64,000 nucleotides of DNA from Plectrocnemia conspersa (taxonomy: Eukaryota; Arthropoda; Insecta; Trichoptera; Polycentropodidae). The DNA lies in contig VTFK01000530.1 of assembly GCA_009617715.1 (NCBI GenBank), forward strand, positions 83,847-147,846. Direction: 5' to 3'. Position numbers and translations under genes: made by a program. Below the pieces are notes generated by a model. That model was not told the origin of the DNA and searched no databases. It saw only the letters and a list, made by a program, of their open reading frames with translations. How positions within the stretch are numbered: position 1 is the stretch's first letter; every line of letters starts with the position of its first letter. Shown here piece after piece: positions 1-12,845 of this stretch.

Positions 1-2304
1 ATTTTAACTATGTCAGTTATCAAAAAATGTGAAAAAATATTTTCATTTAATTTTTACTGTATTTTAGTTTCTATTAAATAAAGTTTTAACCTCATTAATT
101 TTTTCTAGAATTTTGGTCGGTGTGATTTAAGCTAAGGCAGTTATCCTGTCTTCAAAAACTGTTTAATTTAACAACAGAAATATAAAAAATATATGTTTTA
201 ATTGATTTTTTGGGAATCTAAATACATTTTTAGTTTACTGTCATCGATGGCGCATGAAGTGTTGATAACCATGGCGTGCAGTGATACACGCATCAAAATG
301 CGTCACGAATGTAGCAATAAAAACACTGCAATTTATTTTACGATATCATCGATAAAATATATTTTTAATGTTCAAGAGTGGGCATACTTAAAAAATATAA
401 GTATCGTGGGTATTTGCAGATTAAAATGGTCAGAACCTTTATTGAAAGTCTAAAGAGATATAGATTATTTCTGCAAATAAAAAAAATTGTCCAGCAAGGC
501 TTGCAAGAATTAGGTAGATTTCTGTACATAAAAGTGTGTAAAAAAAAATTGTTTTTATTATCCTACAACTACAGTCTATTATAGAACATTTGTAAACTCT
601 TTACTTTTTATACTATATAATGTGTAGTTTAAATAGAATATATTTTATTATAATTTCTATTTTCAAAATTTTATTATAGAACATTGAAATAAAACTTTAA
701 CATTTAACATTTTTTTTTTTCGCCATTTCGAAAAAAAGACTTATAGTAATTGAAGTCTTGGGAAGCGACAAAAAAAAATCAATGTGATGAGAAAATATAT
801 TTTTATTTTCTTCCATATATTTTTATTTACATATGTATATACATACGTATGCATAGATCTATCTAATAAATAATACATTTATGTGAATAAAATATATTGA
901 AACGACTAACCTACTTTAACAGATCGATACCATATCAAAGCCAAATATAAGTGGAACAACTTATGAATGCATGCTTATAAAATAAGTTAGGGTTTGACGG
1001 ATGTGCGTAAGAAGGCTGACAGATGGTGACGGGATGTATAATAAAAAAAGTTAATCGAAATGTATTCATCACCTAAATTAAAAGTAATAAACATTTCGCC
1101 TACGATTTTTAATTATCAAGATATTAGTAGAGACCTATGTATTTTGAGCAAATTTTTGATAGATGCTAAAATTCATAATATTTGCGAATAGATGCTAAAA
1201 ACATAAAATATGGAAGTAGATGCTATTTTTTTTAAATTTACATACACAAAGTATGCAAAAAATATTTTTTCAAAATGGTAAAATATATGCTTAAAATACG
1301 TGTCTGTAAAATACATATTTTACCGATTTAGAACTTATTGTGGCTCTCATCATTGGCATTGTCGAATGTCAACGAGCCAAAAGTTATACAGATTTACTAA
1401 ATGGCAATAACTACACGATCGCAGTATATAGATAGTGAAATATTTTGAAATAACGATACTTTTACATTTTATATTTTTTTTATTAAAAGCATTTTCTCGG
1501 CGTATTGATTTAGCGAATGGTGAAGCCCAAATAATTACATTGTTACGAAGAAGTCGTCCCAAATTAAGCCCCTGGCCATACAGTGTTGCCAGAGAACGCG
1601 CGACTCCAAAGTAGCCAACTTAAACCAGTCCCCACAGTGAAAACGATAGTGTTTTGGTTCATTTAAGCGAGATGAATTACGTATAATCGTTTAAATTTGT
1701 AAGATGTACATAAATGTTACATTCGACTGATGATGAGTTCACAGCTCACGATCGATGTTGCGTATTATGTAACGTGGCTCTTACAAAGGAAACGTAATAA
1801 AATGTAAATTTGGCTGATAGCGAGCTATTATGATCCCTGCACCCAAAACACAAAAGCCCAAGGCCGGAAATACGCTTTGGTGCGAAAGCAAGACAAATTG
1901 CGTTTCATTACTGCCTTTATTGCAGTGTGAAAATTTCTCACCGGTCTTATAGATTCGGCGGCTCTTTTATGATGCCAGGTATGTCAAAAGGTCTAATCCC
2001 GTAAACGGTGACAAATCTTAATTAAGAGACTGCGCATGAATTATGGCGATAACAGAAGGGTATGCGCGAATTAATCACGCAAAGACCACCTACGCAAGAT
2101 GAAGATGTTAATTCGCGCAAAGGGAAGAACGAGGAGACCGTTCATTAACACTGGCCGGCGCCACCGCTCCTCAAACGTTGCGCAACTTTAAAACGAGTTT
2201 GGCCTTTGACGATTTCGACGAATCGAGATGACAATGATGACATTATCGGAGAGAGAAACGAGAGCGAGCCAATTTTCATTTTTATTTCGATCTACTTTAG
2301 AAGG
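1..2304. other. Intergenic AT-rich DNA
   Basis: No supported exon. Short ATG frames (up to 83 codons) have the composition of the surrounding AT-rich DNA and match nothing I know. 1940-2270 is a GC-richer island with TTAATTAAG, GAATTATGG and similar homeobox-type cores, possibly regulatory. A family-B repeat copy is at 487-540. Confidence 0.5.
487..540 (+). repeat. Dispersed repeat family B, copy 1
   Basis: Contains TTGCAAGAATTAGGTAGATT and CATAAAAGTGTGTA, shared with copies at 7358 and 22608. Confidence 0.6.
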
Positions 2305-2390
2305 TATGTACAGTCCGTCTAAGATATGAACGCTCATCGTCACAGTATTGGTGAGAAAATATAATTGAGTGACCATGTAAAATTACAAGT
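2305..2390 (+). repeat. Dispersed repeat family A, copy 1
   Basis: TACAGTCCGTCTAAGATATG, AACGCTCATCG, TATTGGTGAGAAA and GACCATGTAAAATTACAAGT in order. Other copies at 7191, 9139 and 9569. Confidence 0.65.
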
Positions 2391-5300
2391 GCAATTAATT
2401 TGTACTTTTCTAATTTAATTTGTTGAGGAAAGTGTAAATTTCTGTGCGATAGATAAATATAACCAAACATCAAGTATAATATAAAGATACGTAAGCAAAG
2501 TAATAAAATAAATTCTGTGCGATTAAAAATATGTTGAGAAATTGTGTAAATGAAAATTGTGAATAATTAACTAAATACTATTTACAAGGATAGAGCAAAA
2601 TATTCGTTCTTTTGTCATTGCATTCTTAGGTGTTTTTTTTTCAGGTAGTTGTCCCAACATCTGGAACGGGTACAGTGTATACCTTAAATAAATTATATAA
2701 AAATATGAAGTAAAAAGCCTAATTTTTGTGATTAAATAAATTGCAAATAAGCAAATATTTTTGTCCGGTAAACAGATATGGATAGTAATGGCTCCCAAAA
2801 ATATGATTCTACCTTTCAAAGGATAAGATCGTATAAACAGATTGAGAAAGGCTGATCGTCGTCCCACGCCGACACTTTGCGGCGTTTGAAGAAGGCGTTT
2901 TTTGCGGTCAGCGTTTATGAAAAAATTACAAATTTTTCCCCATGCAAAGAGAACAATGTGACGATGAGTCGAGGCGTGAAAACGTTTTAATGTCTCCGAA
3001 GCGAAATCTTTCCCAGAAGCGGTGTTTTATGGCGACTCTCGGTATTCCAATTCTACCCTTTATCTGAGGCCAAAGTTCTATCTAGCGAGAGAACACACGC
3101 ATATGGGTCGACGCACTGCTCTATCTCTCGCGGGGTCACTACTATCTTCCAGTCACCTGTCTTGTCACTCATTAATATGTATCAACTCTAATGAAAACCC
3201 ACGGCTGCGAAGCAATTTACCTCCATTAACGCGTCATAGACGATTTATGTTTTATCGACCATCTGCACTCGGCAATCTAACGCATGATCGATTTTCGCCA
3301 AGCTTTTTGTTAATAAAATGCCTATTAATAATACCCCAATTTTCTCAAATTCCCTTCTACGGAACAACCATTAAATTCCTTGTTATGTTATTTTTTAATT
3401 CAACGATTATTCGAATATAGTTCGAGTCACTACTAACATTTTTTCAATAGCAATTTGAGTACCATTGAAAAATAAGTATGTCGTTCAAAACATGTTGCTT
3501 ATTGGAATAAGACGTTCATACTAAATAACTATATCTTTCATTATATCGACATGAAAATTTTCCTAATAATAGACTAAATTCATTAGCTCATATGATCTGC
3601 CATCTTGTTAAAAATTTAAAAAATAAAAAATCGTAGCCCCGTTAAAATAATCATAAAGAAAAAAGTAGAATACGAAACAACTTTAATTAATAAGAATTAA
3701 AAGATAATATAAATTTTAAAATTTTGGTCACATTTACAGAAAAGTTTTTGCGGGTTTCAGTTGAAAATTTAGTCATTATTGTAGTTTCAAGTATAGCGAA
3801 ATAAAACATTTTATAAAATATATCAGTTAAGTTTGTTAAACATATTGATCCTTGATCTTGTTTAAGAATTGCGTCTATTCAAAACATTAAAATAATCTAT
3901 AAGAATGTTGATAAAAAATTTAATGCCTATAAACAAAATCCAAAAAAATTGTATATAAAAAAATAAAGAGGTCAACAATGTTCTATAATAAATACAACAT
4001 TAAAACACTTTTTTAAATAGATCTTAACTGAACCGTTTTTTTTATTTGTAATCTGACTGACTTTTTCAAAAATTACTTATCTTTTTTTGTATGAGTTTAA
4101 GCTGAAATAGTATGTGGCGCAGTTTACAAAAAATATCAATTTTTTAGACAGAGGACATTCGTCCAATAGACGACTTCCATATGCTATTGATGAAAAAATA
4201 TTTAACAACACTTTTAAAGTTAATATAACACAATTAACGGAGCAACCGTTTTTCTACATCTGAATTCCATAAAAATGTAAAAATATATTAATGGGTACCG
4301 CACGAACTGACCGAAAGGCAGTTCTTCGTTACTTCCAAGAAACAATAACTATTTACGTATCGAAATGGATTCTATACAATAACCAGAATAGACAACGGTT
4401 AGACAGCAGGTTAAACAACAGAGAAATATAATGATGACAGTATGGTGCTATTTTATGGGGATTATTCATCAATCGTTTTTTAAGCCTGTCGAAATTGAAA
4501 CCGTGAATAAAAAAGTAATCATAAATCATTCTATAATGCGAGAACTCATACTTCAAATGAATAAGGTTTGGAAATATTGCCATATGCCCTTACCTTTTTC
4601 GCCAAAATACGAAATTCAATATTTTAAGAGATATTATAAAAACATTTTTGAGCACTAAAATTGTTTTATATCATAATAAAAAAAATCGACTACTTCATAT
4701 GAAATAATTAAATATATTAATTGTAATAATTTAAAAATAAATTGTTTTATCATATTTGTATTTTTTATTATATAGTTTAAAATCTGTACAATGAATGACG
4801 CAAATATGCGTGTCCCGACGCTAACGAATTAAACAATATAATGCTTAATTATTTAATCGATTCTCGAAAATTTCAATATACATCTTTAGTTCACTGGTTC
4901 ATATTAGTTTTGTCGGGTTTAACAAGGACTGAACTCAAGCTATTTAATCATAAAAAAGGATAATGCGTCACGCGATAAAGCGTTTTAACTATCTACAAAA
5001 AAGTACTAGTAAAATTGCAAAAAATAGTTGTGTTAATAAAAATTATATTAATTTCTGTGACAACAGCAGGGACAGCCAAGTGTCAAGCGACGCGATGAAG
5101 ATCGCGTACTCTATCAGTCAACTATGACATACGACTTTAAAAAAAATAGCACAAGCGGAGCCGCGGCAAAAAACTATAATCTGTCCCTTTGACTAATCAT
5201 GTTTATTGTGAAAGTAATACCTAGAAAGTGGGTGCTTTTGAAGGCAATGTTCCACTTCTTTTATTTATTGAATAATATGTATAAAAATGGCAAAAGGTAC

Positions 5301-7190
5301 TTATACCTTGAAATACATCAGTATATATGTTTGTGCATCTCAAACAACTGGTTTAGTTCATATTCATTATTTGAGGTCGATTTTAATTTTTTTATAAATA
5401 TATTTTTGCTATGATTTTTTCAGTCAGGCTTCGGGAATTTGTCCCCCCCCCCCCCATCTAGGCAGGCCTGCTTATTGTAAGTAGCATACCATTAGAACTT
5501 GTAAAGACCATTAGATCTTTTACATCCTACCAAGAGTGAAACTACTAAATTCTAAATAAGAATTTAATTCGATATAAACTCACTGTTTCAGAATTTGCAG
5601 GAAAATTCAGCTGAATAGAAAGACTCGCGAAAAGTAAACCAATCTCCAGATTGAATCTCAATCTATGCGCAGCGAATCCGATATCGAAGTTTTATGTCGT
5701 AAAAAAGTGGTTCCAGATCGAACGCCCGCGGAATTGCAAAGTGACTCAGACGGTTCATAGTAGTTTAATAATAAGAAAAGGTCAATTCTGTAAGATGCCC
5801 AAAAATTATCATAGTTTTAAAAAAAAAAAACACATATAATTTGGGACGTTCACGAAATAGCGTTCGATAGGTCACGATCGTCCGACAGAACATTAATTAC
5901 GATGCCATAATTCAATCATATCCATCATGAACAACAGAATCTGTCTGCGGATTGAGCCATTCCGTGATTTATATCGCTTAGATTACACTACTACAACATT
6001 TTTCCCACAAAGATAAGATATGCGGAATTATACTTTGAAATGTATATATGCATACGTATAATAAATTGTGTAGTGTTATTCATCAAGAATGCAGGCAGAT
6101 CTAGCGTCGCCGAGAAGAATAAAGGAACAATGGTCGCTCTTGTTTTGAGAAGTCTAATTTAAAAGGATCCCTCGTTCCGAGGATTTGACTGAGTGCCAAC
6201 ATGTGTCGTCGCCGTTAAATTCGTCGCCGGCTAAAACGAGCCACCATCGTCACCTGGCCTGATTGATCAGGATCGGGATCGAACGCTAGGTAATTACGGC
6301 GAGTAACCCTAGTCGGTAATAACTGGAAACTAATATCGCGACGTGAGTTACCTGTCCCAGCGCCCTGCGGCCCATTAAAAACGAGTAATACCGCGTGCAC
6401 GTGCGTGCTTTTACTTCACTTTTTTTTACCCCAAAAGGACAGAAACCGCCTCGGTAATAATAAAGATAAACCTGTCGATGGCGATCCGGACGCGAGGCTT
6501 GTTTATAATATTATAAAAAAAATATACTGCCTACCTAACTTCGACCCTACGCTAACATAAAGAAGGGGTAGAGCTATTGAGGAAATATGCGGGGTGGTTC
6601 CGCAAATTTACGGCACGAGCCGTTCAAATCCAAAAGAAGCCTTTTCAACGAAAAATAACAATTCATACTTCTCAATTTTTAATTACAGCAGAAATTAATT
6701 CAAGAGAGAGAAAATATCGCAATTGGGATTCTAAATAAGACGAAAGGGGTGGGGTTCCTTTAACACATTGAATACCATGTGCGCAATTTCAAATGCATAC
6801 AAAAAACGCACGATAAACTGCATAACATATTCATATAACCATTTAACTAAAGATGGTACTAATATTTAATAATATCATATTAAATAAAATAGTTCGTGTC
6901 TCTAGGTAATAAACAAATTTCGAATCCCTTTTTTTATTATTTACATCCTTCCTATTCACATTCGTCTATTTCTAACTCATCTCAAAGCTTTCCCATTCAT
7001 ATTTGGACATGAAATAGTCCGTTGTTCTTAAAATTTTTTGTGAAAATAATAGCGTTGATTATTTTTAAGTGTAGACTATTTTTTTTAGAGATTAATGTAA
7101 TCGGATAAATAGACAATAATATTACTGAGAAAATATCAGCACGTCTAATGAACAGTAAATAAAATATCTAATAACATTGTTTTTACTAAC

Positions 7191-7236
7191 TATGTACAGT
7201 CCGTCCAAGATAGGGTGACCATGTAAAATTACAAGT
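7191..7236 (+). repeat. Dispersed repeat family A, copy 2 (internally deleted)
   Basis: TACAGTCCGTCCAAGATA joined directly to GGTGACCATGTAAAATTACA, so about 40 bp present in copies 1 and 3 are missing. Confidence 0.65.
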
Positions 7237-7357
7237 AATATATTATATAATTTATTGATATATCGAATAATAAAACTAACAATATTTGAATAGTTTCTAT
7301 AATATGAAAAGTACGTTTTAAAAGTTCTAAAAAACGCTTATATTTCATAAAAAAATT

Positions 7358-7432
7358 CTGTCCGGCAAAGATCGCAAGAATTAGGTAGATTTTTATATTT
7401 TATACATATTTTTTCTTAAAATATAAGTACGT
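7358..7432 (+). repeat. Dispersed repeat family B, copy 2
   Basis: CTGTCCGGCAAAGATCGCAA followed by GAATTAGGTAGATTTTTATA. Confidence 0.6.
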
Positions 7433-8448
7433 GTAAAATATAGTCTAAATATTTATTATAATTTTTTTTGACCGAATTATTGAGGAAAAGGAAAATTCCA
7501 CACATCGAAAATTTTAAATATATGTAATTGTTTGTCAAATATATTTTACTTTTAATTCCAGTCTATCATAAAAATGTAAATTACTAATAAAATTGTAAAA
7601 TATTTTTTTTCTCTTCTTTTTAAGTAAAAATTTGTATGTCTATCATACCAATGTAAATGATTTTTAAACAATGCTAATTTAAAAAAAAAAACATTTTTTA
7701 TATTTATTTTTAATGATTTTTTTAAAAAAAAACATTTTTTAAATTTAATTTTCATTATTTAACATTTTTCTCTAAGATAATTTTTACCAGAGCTTCGAAT
7801 TTTTTGTTTTTTATTAGTCGCAATTTTAAAACAAAGCGGCTGATCAAGTTGGAAAACAAACTTTGCCAAGATATATATTTTATATAGTAAGATCTACTTT
7901 AAAAAATGTTTCATGTCGATATAATTAAATAAAACGGCAGTAATCGTACCCCCAAAATAAAATACATAATGACAAAATAAACATGAGATTTTCCTAAATT
8001 ATTTTTATTTTACAATTTTATTTTTATTTTTTACTACAAATCTGACAAAACTTAAAACTTAAAAAAGCTCCTCATAGCCTTCGCCAAAAACATCTAATAT
8101 GTTTGATGGGTCGTGCAAGAGGAGTGTTCTCGAGCCCAAACGTATTGGCCGCGACGGGGAAGAATAAGGGACGCGATCGTGACTAAAACTTGCAGCATTG
8201 ATGGATTATCAACACCGCCCTTTAGCATTTTTTATAATCGCTTTATTGAGTAGACGCTACGCCGAGAACACAATGAATTGTATCACAACGCTTTTAGCAA
8301 AAATACATTAAAATACGAATACGACCCATACTCTTGTATGAAAAATGAGATATCTCATTTTTTTTCAATTTCAGATAATGGAGCCATATTCGAAGATGCT
8401 ATGAACTAGCATATTGTACAGAATGTGAATCGGCAATAAATTATAGAA

Positions 8449-8488
8449 GTGACACGCGCTCCGCATAACGAAGCCGAGCATCATCGAC
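8449..8488 (+). repeat. Dispersed repeat family D, copy 1
   Basis: GTGACACGCGCTCCGCATAA followed by CGAAGCCGAGCATCATCGAC. Confidence 0.6.
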
Positions 8489-9138
8489 GCCTTATCGCGT
8501 CTTTATTTTTATTTTAATATATTTATTTTATTTTATATATGAATATTTAATACATAACGTTTTTGCCTTCTGAATTTATTTTAATCGCCTCCATTTTGAA
8601 ATAAAATAGCGAATAAGTCTGTTTTTAAAAAACTTTTATGTCATTAAAGTAAAGGTGCGACAATTAATCGTGTCCTTAAAGTTCGTTATATTATATATAA
8701 TATAATACATACAAATGTATATTTATATTAATCTACCTAAAACTAACAAAGCATTAAACGTTTAATATTTTAAATTGGTCCTTAGCTTTGATTTGATTGT
8801 TCCTGCCTTTGTTATATTTCACACCAGAATCATAATCCTGAGAAGTCAAATTTTTTCCATAATTTTCAAAATATTTCATTAAAAAATACTACGAATATTC
8901 AAATATTCGATTTGGAATCTTTATTAAAATATAAAATAGTTAAATATTAGGTTATGAATCATTTTCTAAGCTTAAAAAATATGTGATAATAAAATTTAAC
9001 CGCAAAAGACTAATCAACTAACGATGTTGGCACATACTTATGTAATATAAATTAATCACAGAAGTATTTGTATACTGATCTAATTTAACCCTTAAAAGTC
9101 CTAAGGCCCAAAATAGTTTATCATTGCAGTGCAAAGAC

Positions 9139-9217
9139 ATATACATTCCGTCCAAGATGTGAACGCTCATCGGTATAGTATTGGTGAGAAATATTTTAGG
9201 GGACCATGTGAAAATGT
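9139..9217 (+). repeat. Dispersed repeat family A, copy 3
   Basis: TTCCGTCCAAGATGTGAACG, CTCATCGG, TAGTATTGGTGAGAAA and GGACCATGTG in the family order. Confidence 0.65.
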
Positions 9218-9568
9218 AAAATATCACTTTTCTGCTTATTTTATTTATTAAAATACATATTTAACTCAAAAACTTGAGATCAGTTTTGGAATCACTCTCC
9301 AAGTTGAATATCTGTTTAATATAATATTTAAAAAATACCAATAGAATATTACAGGAATTGCTTCAATGATTGAAAAATACCACAACATGACAATAATTTA
9401 TATTAAAAATATAGCGCATTATAATTTTTAATTCAATTTCTAACGTATGGTCCCTTAAAACAGCCCTGATTTAGTATTGGTAACGTTCTTCTATCGGTGT
9501 AAACAAATTCGCGGAAAAATATATATGTATGCATGCATGCGTATACGCACCCTTATTTCTAACACAAT

Positions 9569-9602
9569 GATGATGAGCGTTAACATCTAGGATGGACTAT
9601 AC
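9569..9602 (-). repeat. Dispersed repeat family A, copy 4 (partial, reverse)
   Basis: GATGAGCGTTAACATCTAGG followed by ATGGACTATA is the inverse complement of the first ~34 bp of the family. Confidence 0.5.
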
Positions 9603-12264
9603 CTTGCCCAATATATTTTATTTGATCAGTAATTTACCGATACTTCTAAAAATATTTGAACGGTCAAATCTGTTAATCAAACGAATTTTTTAATGGCGAT
9701 CTATTTGTTAAGTGAATCTAATGACTGTATCATTCAAATAAGGCAACTCTTTTGTATATACATATATAATCTTGAATTAATTAGAATTGTCAGCTGTTCT
9801 AAAATGACGTGAAGAGTACGTTTTGTATTTGAATAATGGATATCGGTAGCATATGAATGAGTTCTCTCAGACGTCCCGAAACACCTTTTTCTCGAGAATT
9901 CCTCAGACAAATTGGTCGACACATGGTTATAGAAAAAAATTCTCACAGAACTGCATAGATTTGATCCGCACGACACATGCGACCGCAAATTTATAGGTCG
10001 CATCGAGCAACCCCCTAATATTGAAACTCGTCCATAAATCTCCGACAGGCGTTGGGCAAAAATCACAAGCGTAATTTATTCAGCGAGTGTTTATTCCCCG
10101 CGGGGCGATAATCTGGCCATTAGCGCATCGGAAAGTCGAAAACGGAGAGCAAACACACAAACCTGTCCTTCGGGTTACTAATGAAAAATGCAGCGAATTC
10201 GGAGCATTTTTTGCAGTCGGCGGACAAAAAAAGCGCGACAAAGGGCGTTTTTTTGGGAATAAAAAAGCAGTGCCCGAAAAAGGGCACGCATTGTGTACCG
10301 AGCGCTGCATTAACATTGTATTCATCCGAAAAGGCAGGGTCATCGGAAGCGCAGTTCCAGATTCAATGCGAGTGCTATTGTATACAATTTCTGGGGAGCT
10401 CGATCAACTATTAAAATAACTAGCAAACTCAAGGGAAATTAGACCTAATCGACGATTTAACTGTATTTTTTATACAATATGTATCATAAAATATTTTACC
10501 GAAAAAATAGTTTCGTATGTTTGCATAAACCGATCGTATGCTAATAAATCTGAGAGATAATTCTAGTTATTAATGTTTTTTTATAATCCGGAATTAAATA
10601 AGTTATCATTGAGTAGAAGTAGTAATATTTTAAAAATATTTAGTGCAAATTTACTACGTAATTAACTAGCAATTATGTGAAAAAATATTGCTGTAAAATG
10701 CTTTCAATGAAATGCAGTGAAATTAAAAACAAAATCAACAACTAAACATACAGTAAATATCATGATAAGTAAATTCAGTACATAGTTTTGTTACATGTAA
10801 CTTACTAATAGTAACTGTCAATGAAAAAAATCGTATTAAATCTACTGTGATGGATATTTTTTCTATGAAAAATGGTGTTATAAACTATAATGGTGTTAAA
10901 AAGAATTAAAAACTAAAAAATTAATAACATTATTTAGAAGTGACCTGTCCCTATCTACCCATACAAATCAATGTCTGTCAATATCTATTGACATTTACAA
11001 ACTCATCATAACAATCACATTTGAACAATAAATATTTTATGAACGGTTTTTAGGATATACATTTTTAATCACGTTAATGTAAAAGCCCATCGCCTAAACG
11101 CAAACAATCACAAACGCCCCATATAAACAAACTTGCGATTTACATTTAACGTTTTTTCTAATCGAGTAGATACGTATAACCCTGAGTGGAATTTTTTTGG
11201 TGTAATCGAAAGGATATTTATAATGTTTAAAAGTTCTTCACCTTGGGTGCATCGCAGCAGGCTGACCAAAACTGCTACGAGGGTCCACAGACGCACTTGT
11301 GCCATATTTTTTCGTTTCGTATTATCACTGCACCTTATGTATTATCACTGGTTTGATCACATCATCCGCGAGGAGAACACACGCGCGTAAGTGTCAGAAA
11401 CTGTCGGAATACATCACGAAAGACGAAGCACAACACCGAAACCCGCGAGCGGCGGCGACTGACTGAACGCCAGCGCACATGTGGATCGTTTTCTCTCTCT
11501 CTCTCTCTCTCCCTCGCTCTCTCGGCGCATCCCTTCCTTAACCGGAAAACTCTTTTCGATTCAACCGATGACTTCTTTAATCATCAGATTCGATAATGCC
11601 GATCGTAATCGATCTTCATGTATGTTTAATGCATTCGGAGCAATGTCACCCGTTACCATTATCAATTGTGCTTTTATCACTTTTTTTTTTTCTAAACAGT
11701 GATGACATGACGATTGAGTAATTTGTTTGTTGTGGTATTGCGGTTTACAGTTTTATAATAATAATACTGTACAAGATATATGACACAAGGCGAAATTCTG
11801 GTGTTGCATTAGGTGTATGAAATCAACTTTCGATAAAATATTATATCATTTCATATATTATTTCGTGAACTATGGCTTTAAATAAATCAAATAAATTTTC
11901 AGTAAAGATTTTTACCAAAACCGTCATAAATAGGTTTACTGGTAGTGGATAGTAAAAAGTTAGTTAAAATCTCATTAAAATTCTTTAAAAGTTCTGGCAT
12001 AAAATTTGATGAAGTTATAATATTTATTTATTTTAACAAATACTATATGTTCATATATTATTTTAATAATGTGTATACTTTATGTTTATATATTAGCTGT
12101 ATAATATATGGCTATAATCATAAACAGAATATAAAAAATACTTATGTTCCCTGGCCGTACTCGTTTTAATATCCTTAGATCTATGTTACATATTTTTTAA
12201 TTTATTTATATCGATTTTCGTATTTGTATAATAATAATTTGTATGCCATAATAATTGAAAATTT
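9603..12264. other. Intergenic DNA with two GC-richer islands
   Basis: Islands at about 9900-10400 and 11100-11480. The second ends in a CT-rich microsatellite (11492-11522). The 110-codon frames on both strands around 10080-10420 overlap each other and look like chance openings in a GC-rich island. Confidence 0.5.
11492..11522. repeat. CT microsatellite
   Basis: An almost uninterrupted CT run of about 30 nt at the edge of a GC-richer island. Confidence 0.9.
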
Positions 12265-12352
12265 ATTCAAGAAATTGTATTACGATGTTAAAAATATATA
12301 AATCCGTTTTTTTCATGAGGCCCGGAATCATTTTTTTCCCAGGGTCGGGTTC
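12265..12352 (+). repeat. Dispersed repeat family C, copy 1
   Basis: AAGAAATTGTATTACGATGT, CATGAGGCCCGGAATCAT and CCCAGGGTCGGGTTC in order. Confidence 0.65.
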
Positions 12353-12480
12353 GCTGTATATACAGATACGACCATTACTTCCTTTAGTAGAATTATCTCA
12401 GAAATTTTATTTGAATCCTATCCGACAACAACGAGTGCTTCATTTCACTTAGATCTAGACAATGGAACTGTGACACGGAA

Positions 12481-12522
12481 AGTGATACGCGCTCCGCATA
12501 ACGAAACCGAGCATCCTCGACA
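12481..12522 (+). repeat. Dispersed repeat family D, copy 2
   Basis: AGTGATACGCGCTCCGCATA followed by ACGAAACCGAGCATCCTCGACA. This copy lies just after family C copy 1. Confidence 0.6.
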
Positions 12523-12689
12523 ACTAATTATCGATGATCACGAACGTCACTCCCAATTCATCGAATTTATATAGATATTTATGCTTAAAACACCTCAGCC
12601 TAAGCTGCAAGAAAATTCTGCTAGGAAAGGGGAGCTGTTTAATATGATAAAGAGACACTTTGCGATGCTGAAAAGTAATCGATTGTCGA

Positions 12690-12845
12690 TCCTATATCTC
12701 CACAAATGTCTTTTATGTAAAGAGATTAAATCCAAATTTGTGCAAGTAATCTGAAACAGATTCAGATCATCATCATATAATAAATAATGTATGTCTTTAA
12801 TAAAGAGCAGAGGACCCAGATTAGATCCCTGTGGTACGCCAGAAT
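12690..12845 (-). pseudogene. LINE reverse-transcriptase fragment (Jockey/CR1-like)
   Basis: The minus strand reads SGVPQGSNLGPLLF (12841-12800), the conserved RT motif GVPQGS.LGP, followed after a deletion by YDDDLNLFQIT (about 12776-12745), corresponding to the catalytic (Y/F)ADD-containing block, with the Ala replaced by Asp. Only ~50 codons survive. It is a short dead fragment. Confidence 0.7.

Larger units (their letters stand above)
2391..9138. other. Intergenic DNA, no gene seen
   Basis: Mostly AT-rich. The largest frame (3022-3420, 132 codons) has no recognisable domain. GC-richer islands without coding signal lie at about 2860-3330, 6090-6420 and 8090-8200. A 13-C run is at 5443-5455. 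Repeat copies of families A, B and D lie at 7191, 7358 and 8449. Confidence 0.5.

Noticed and set aside
3022..3420. 132-codon open frame
   Set aside because: Amino-acid content follows the local base composition, there are no domains, splice context or conserved motifs, and it lies in a non-coding GC-richer patch.
10080..10420. Overlapping 87-110 codon frames on both strands
   Set aside because: Mutually overlapping frames in a GC-richer island, none with recognisable protein features.
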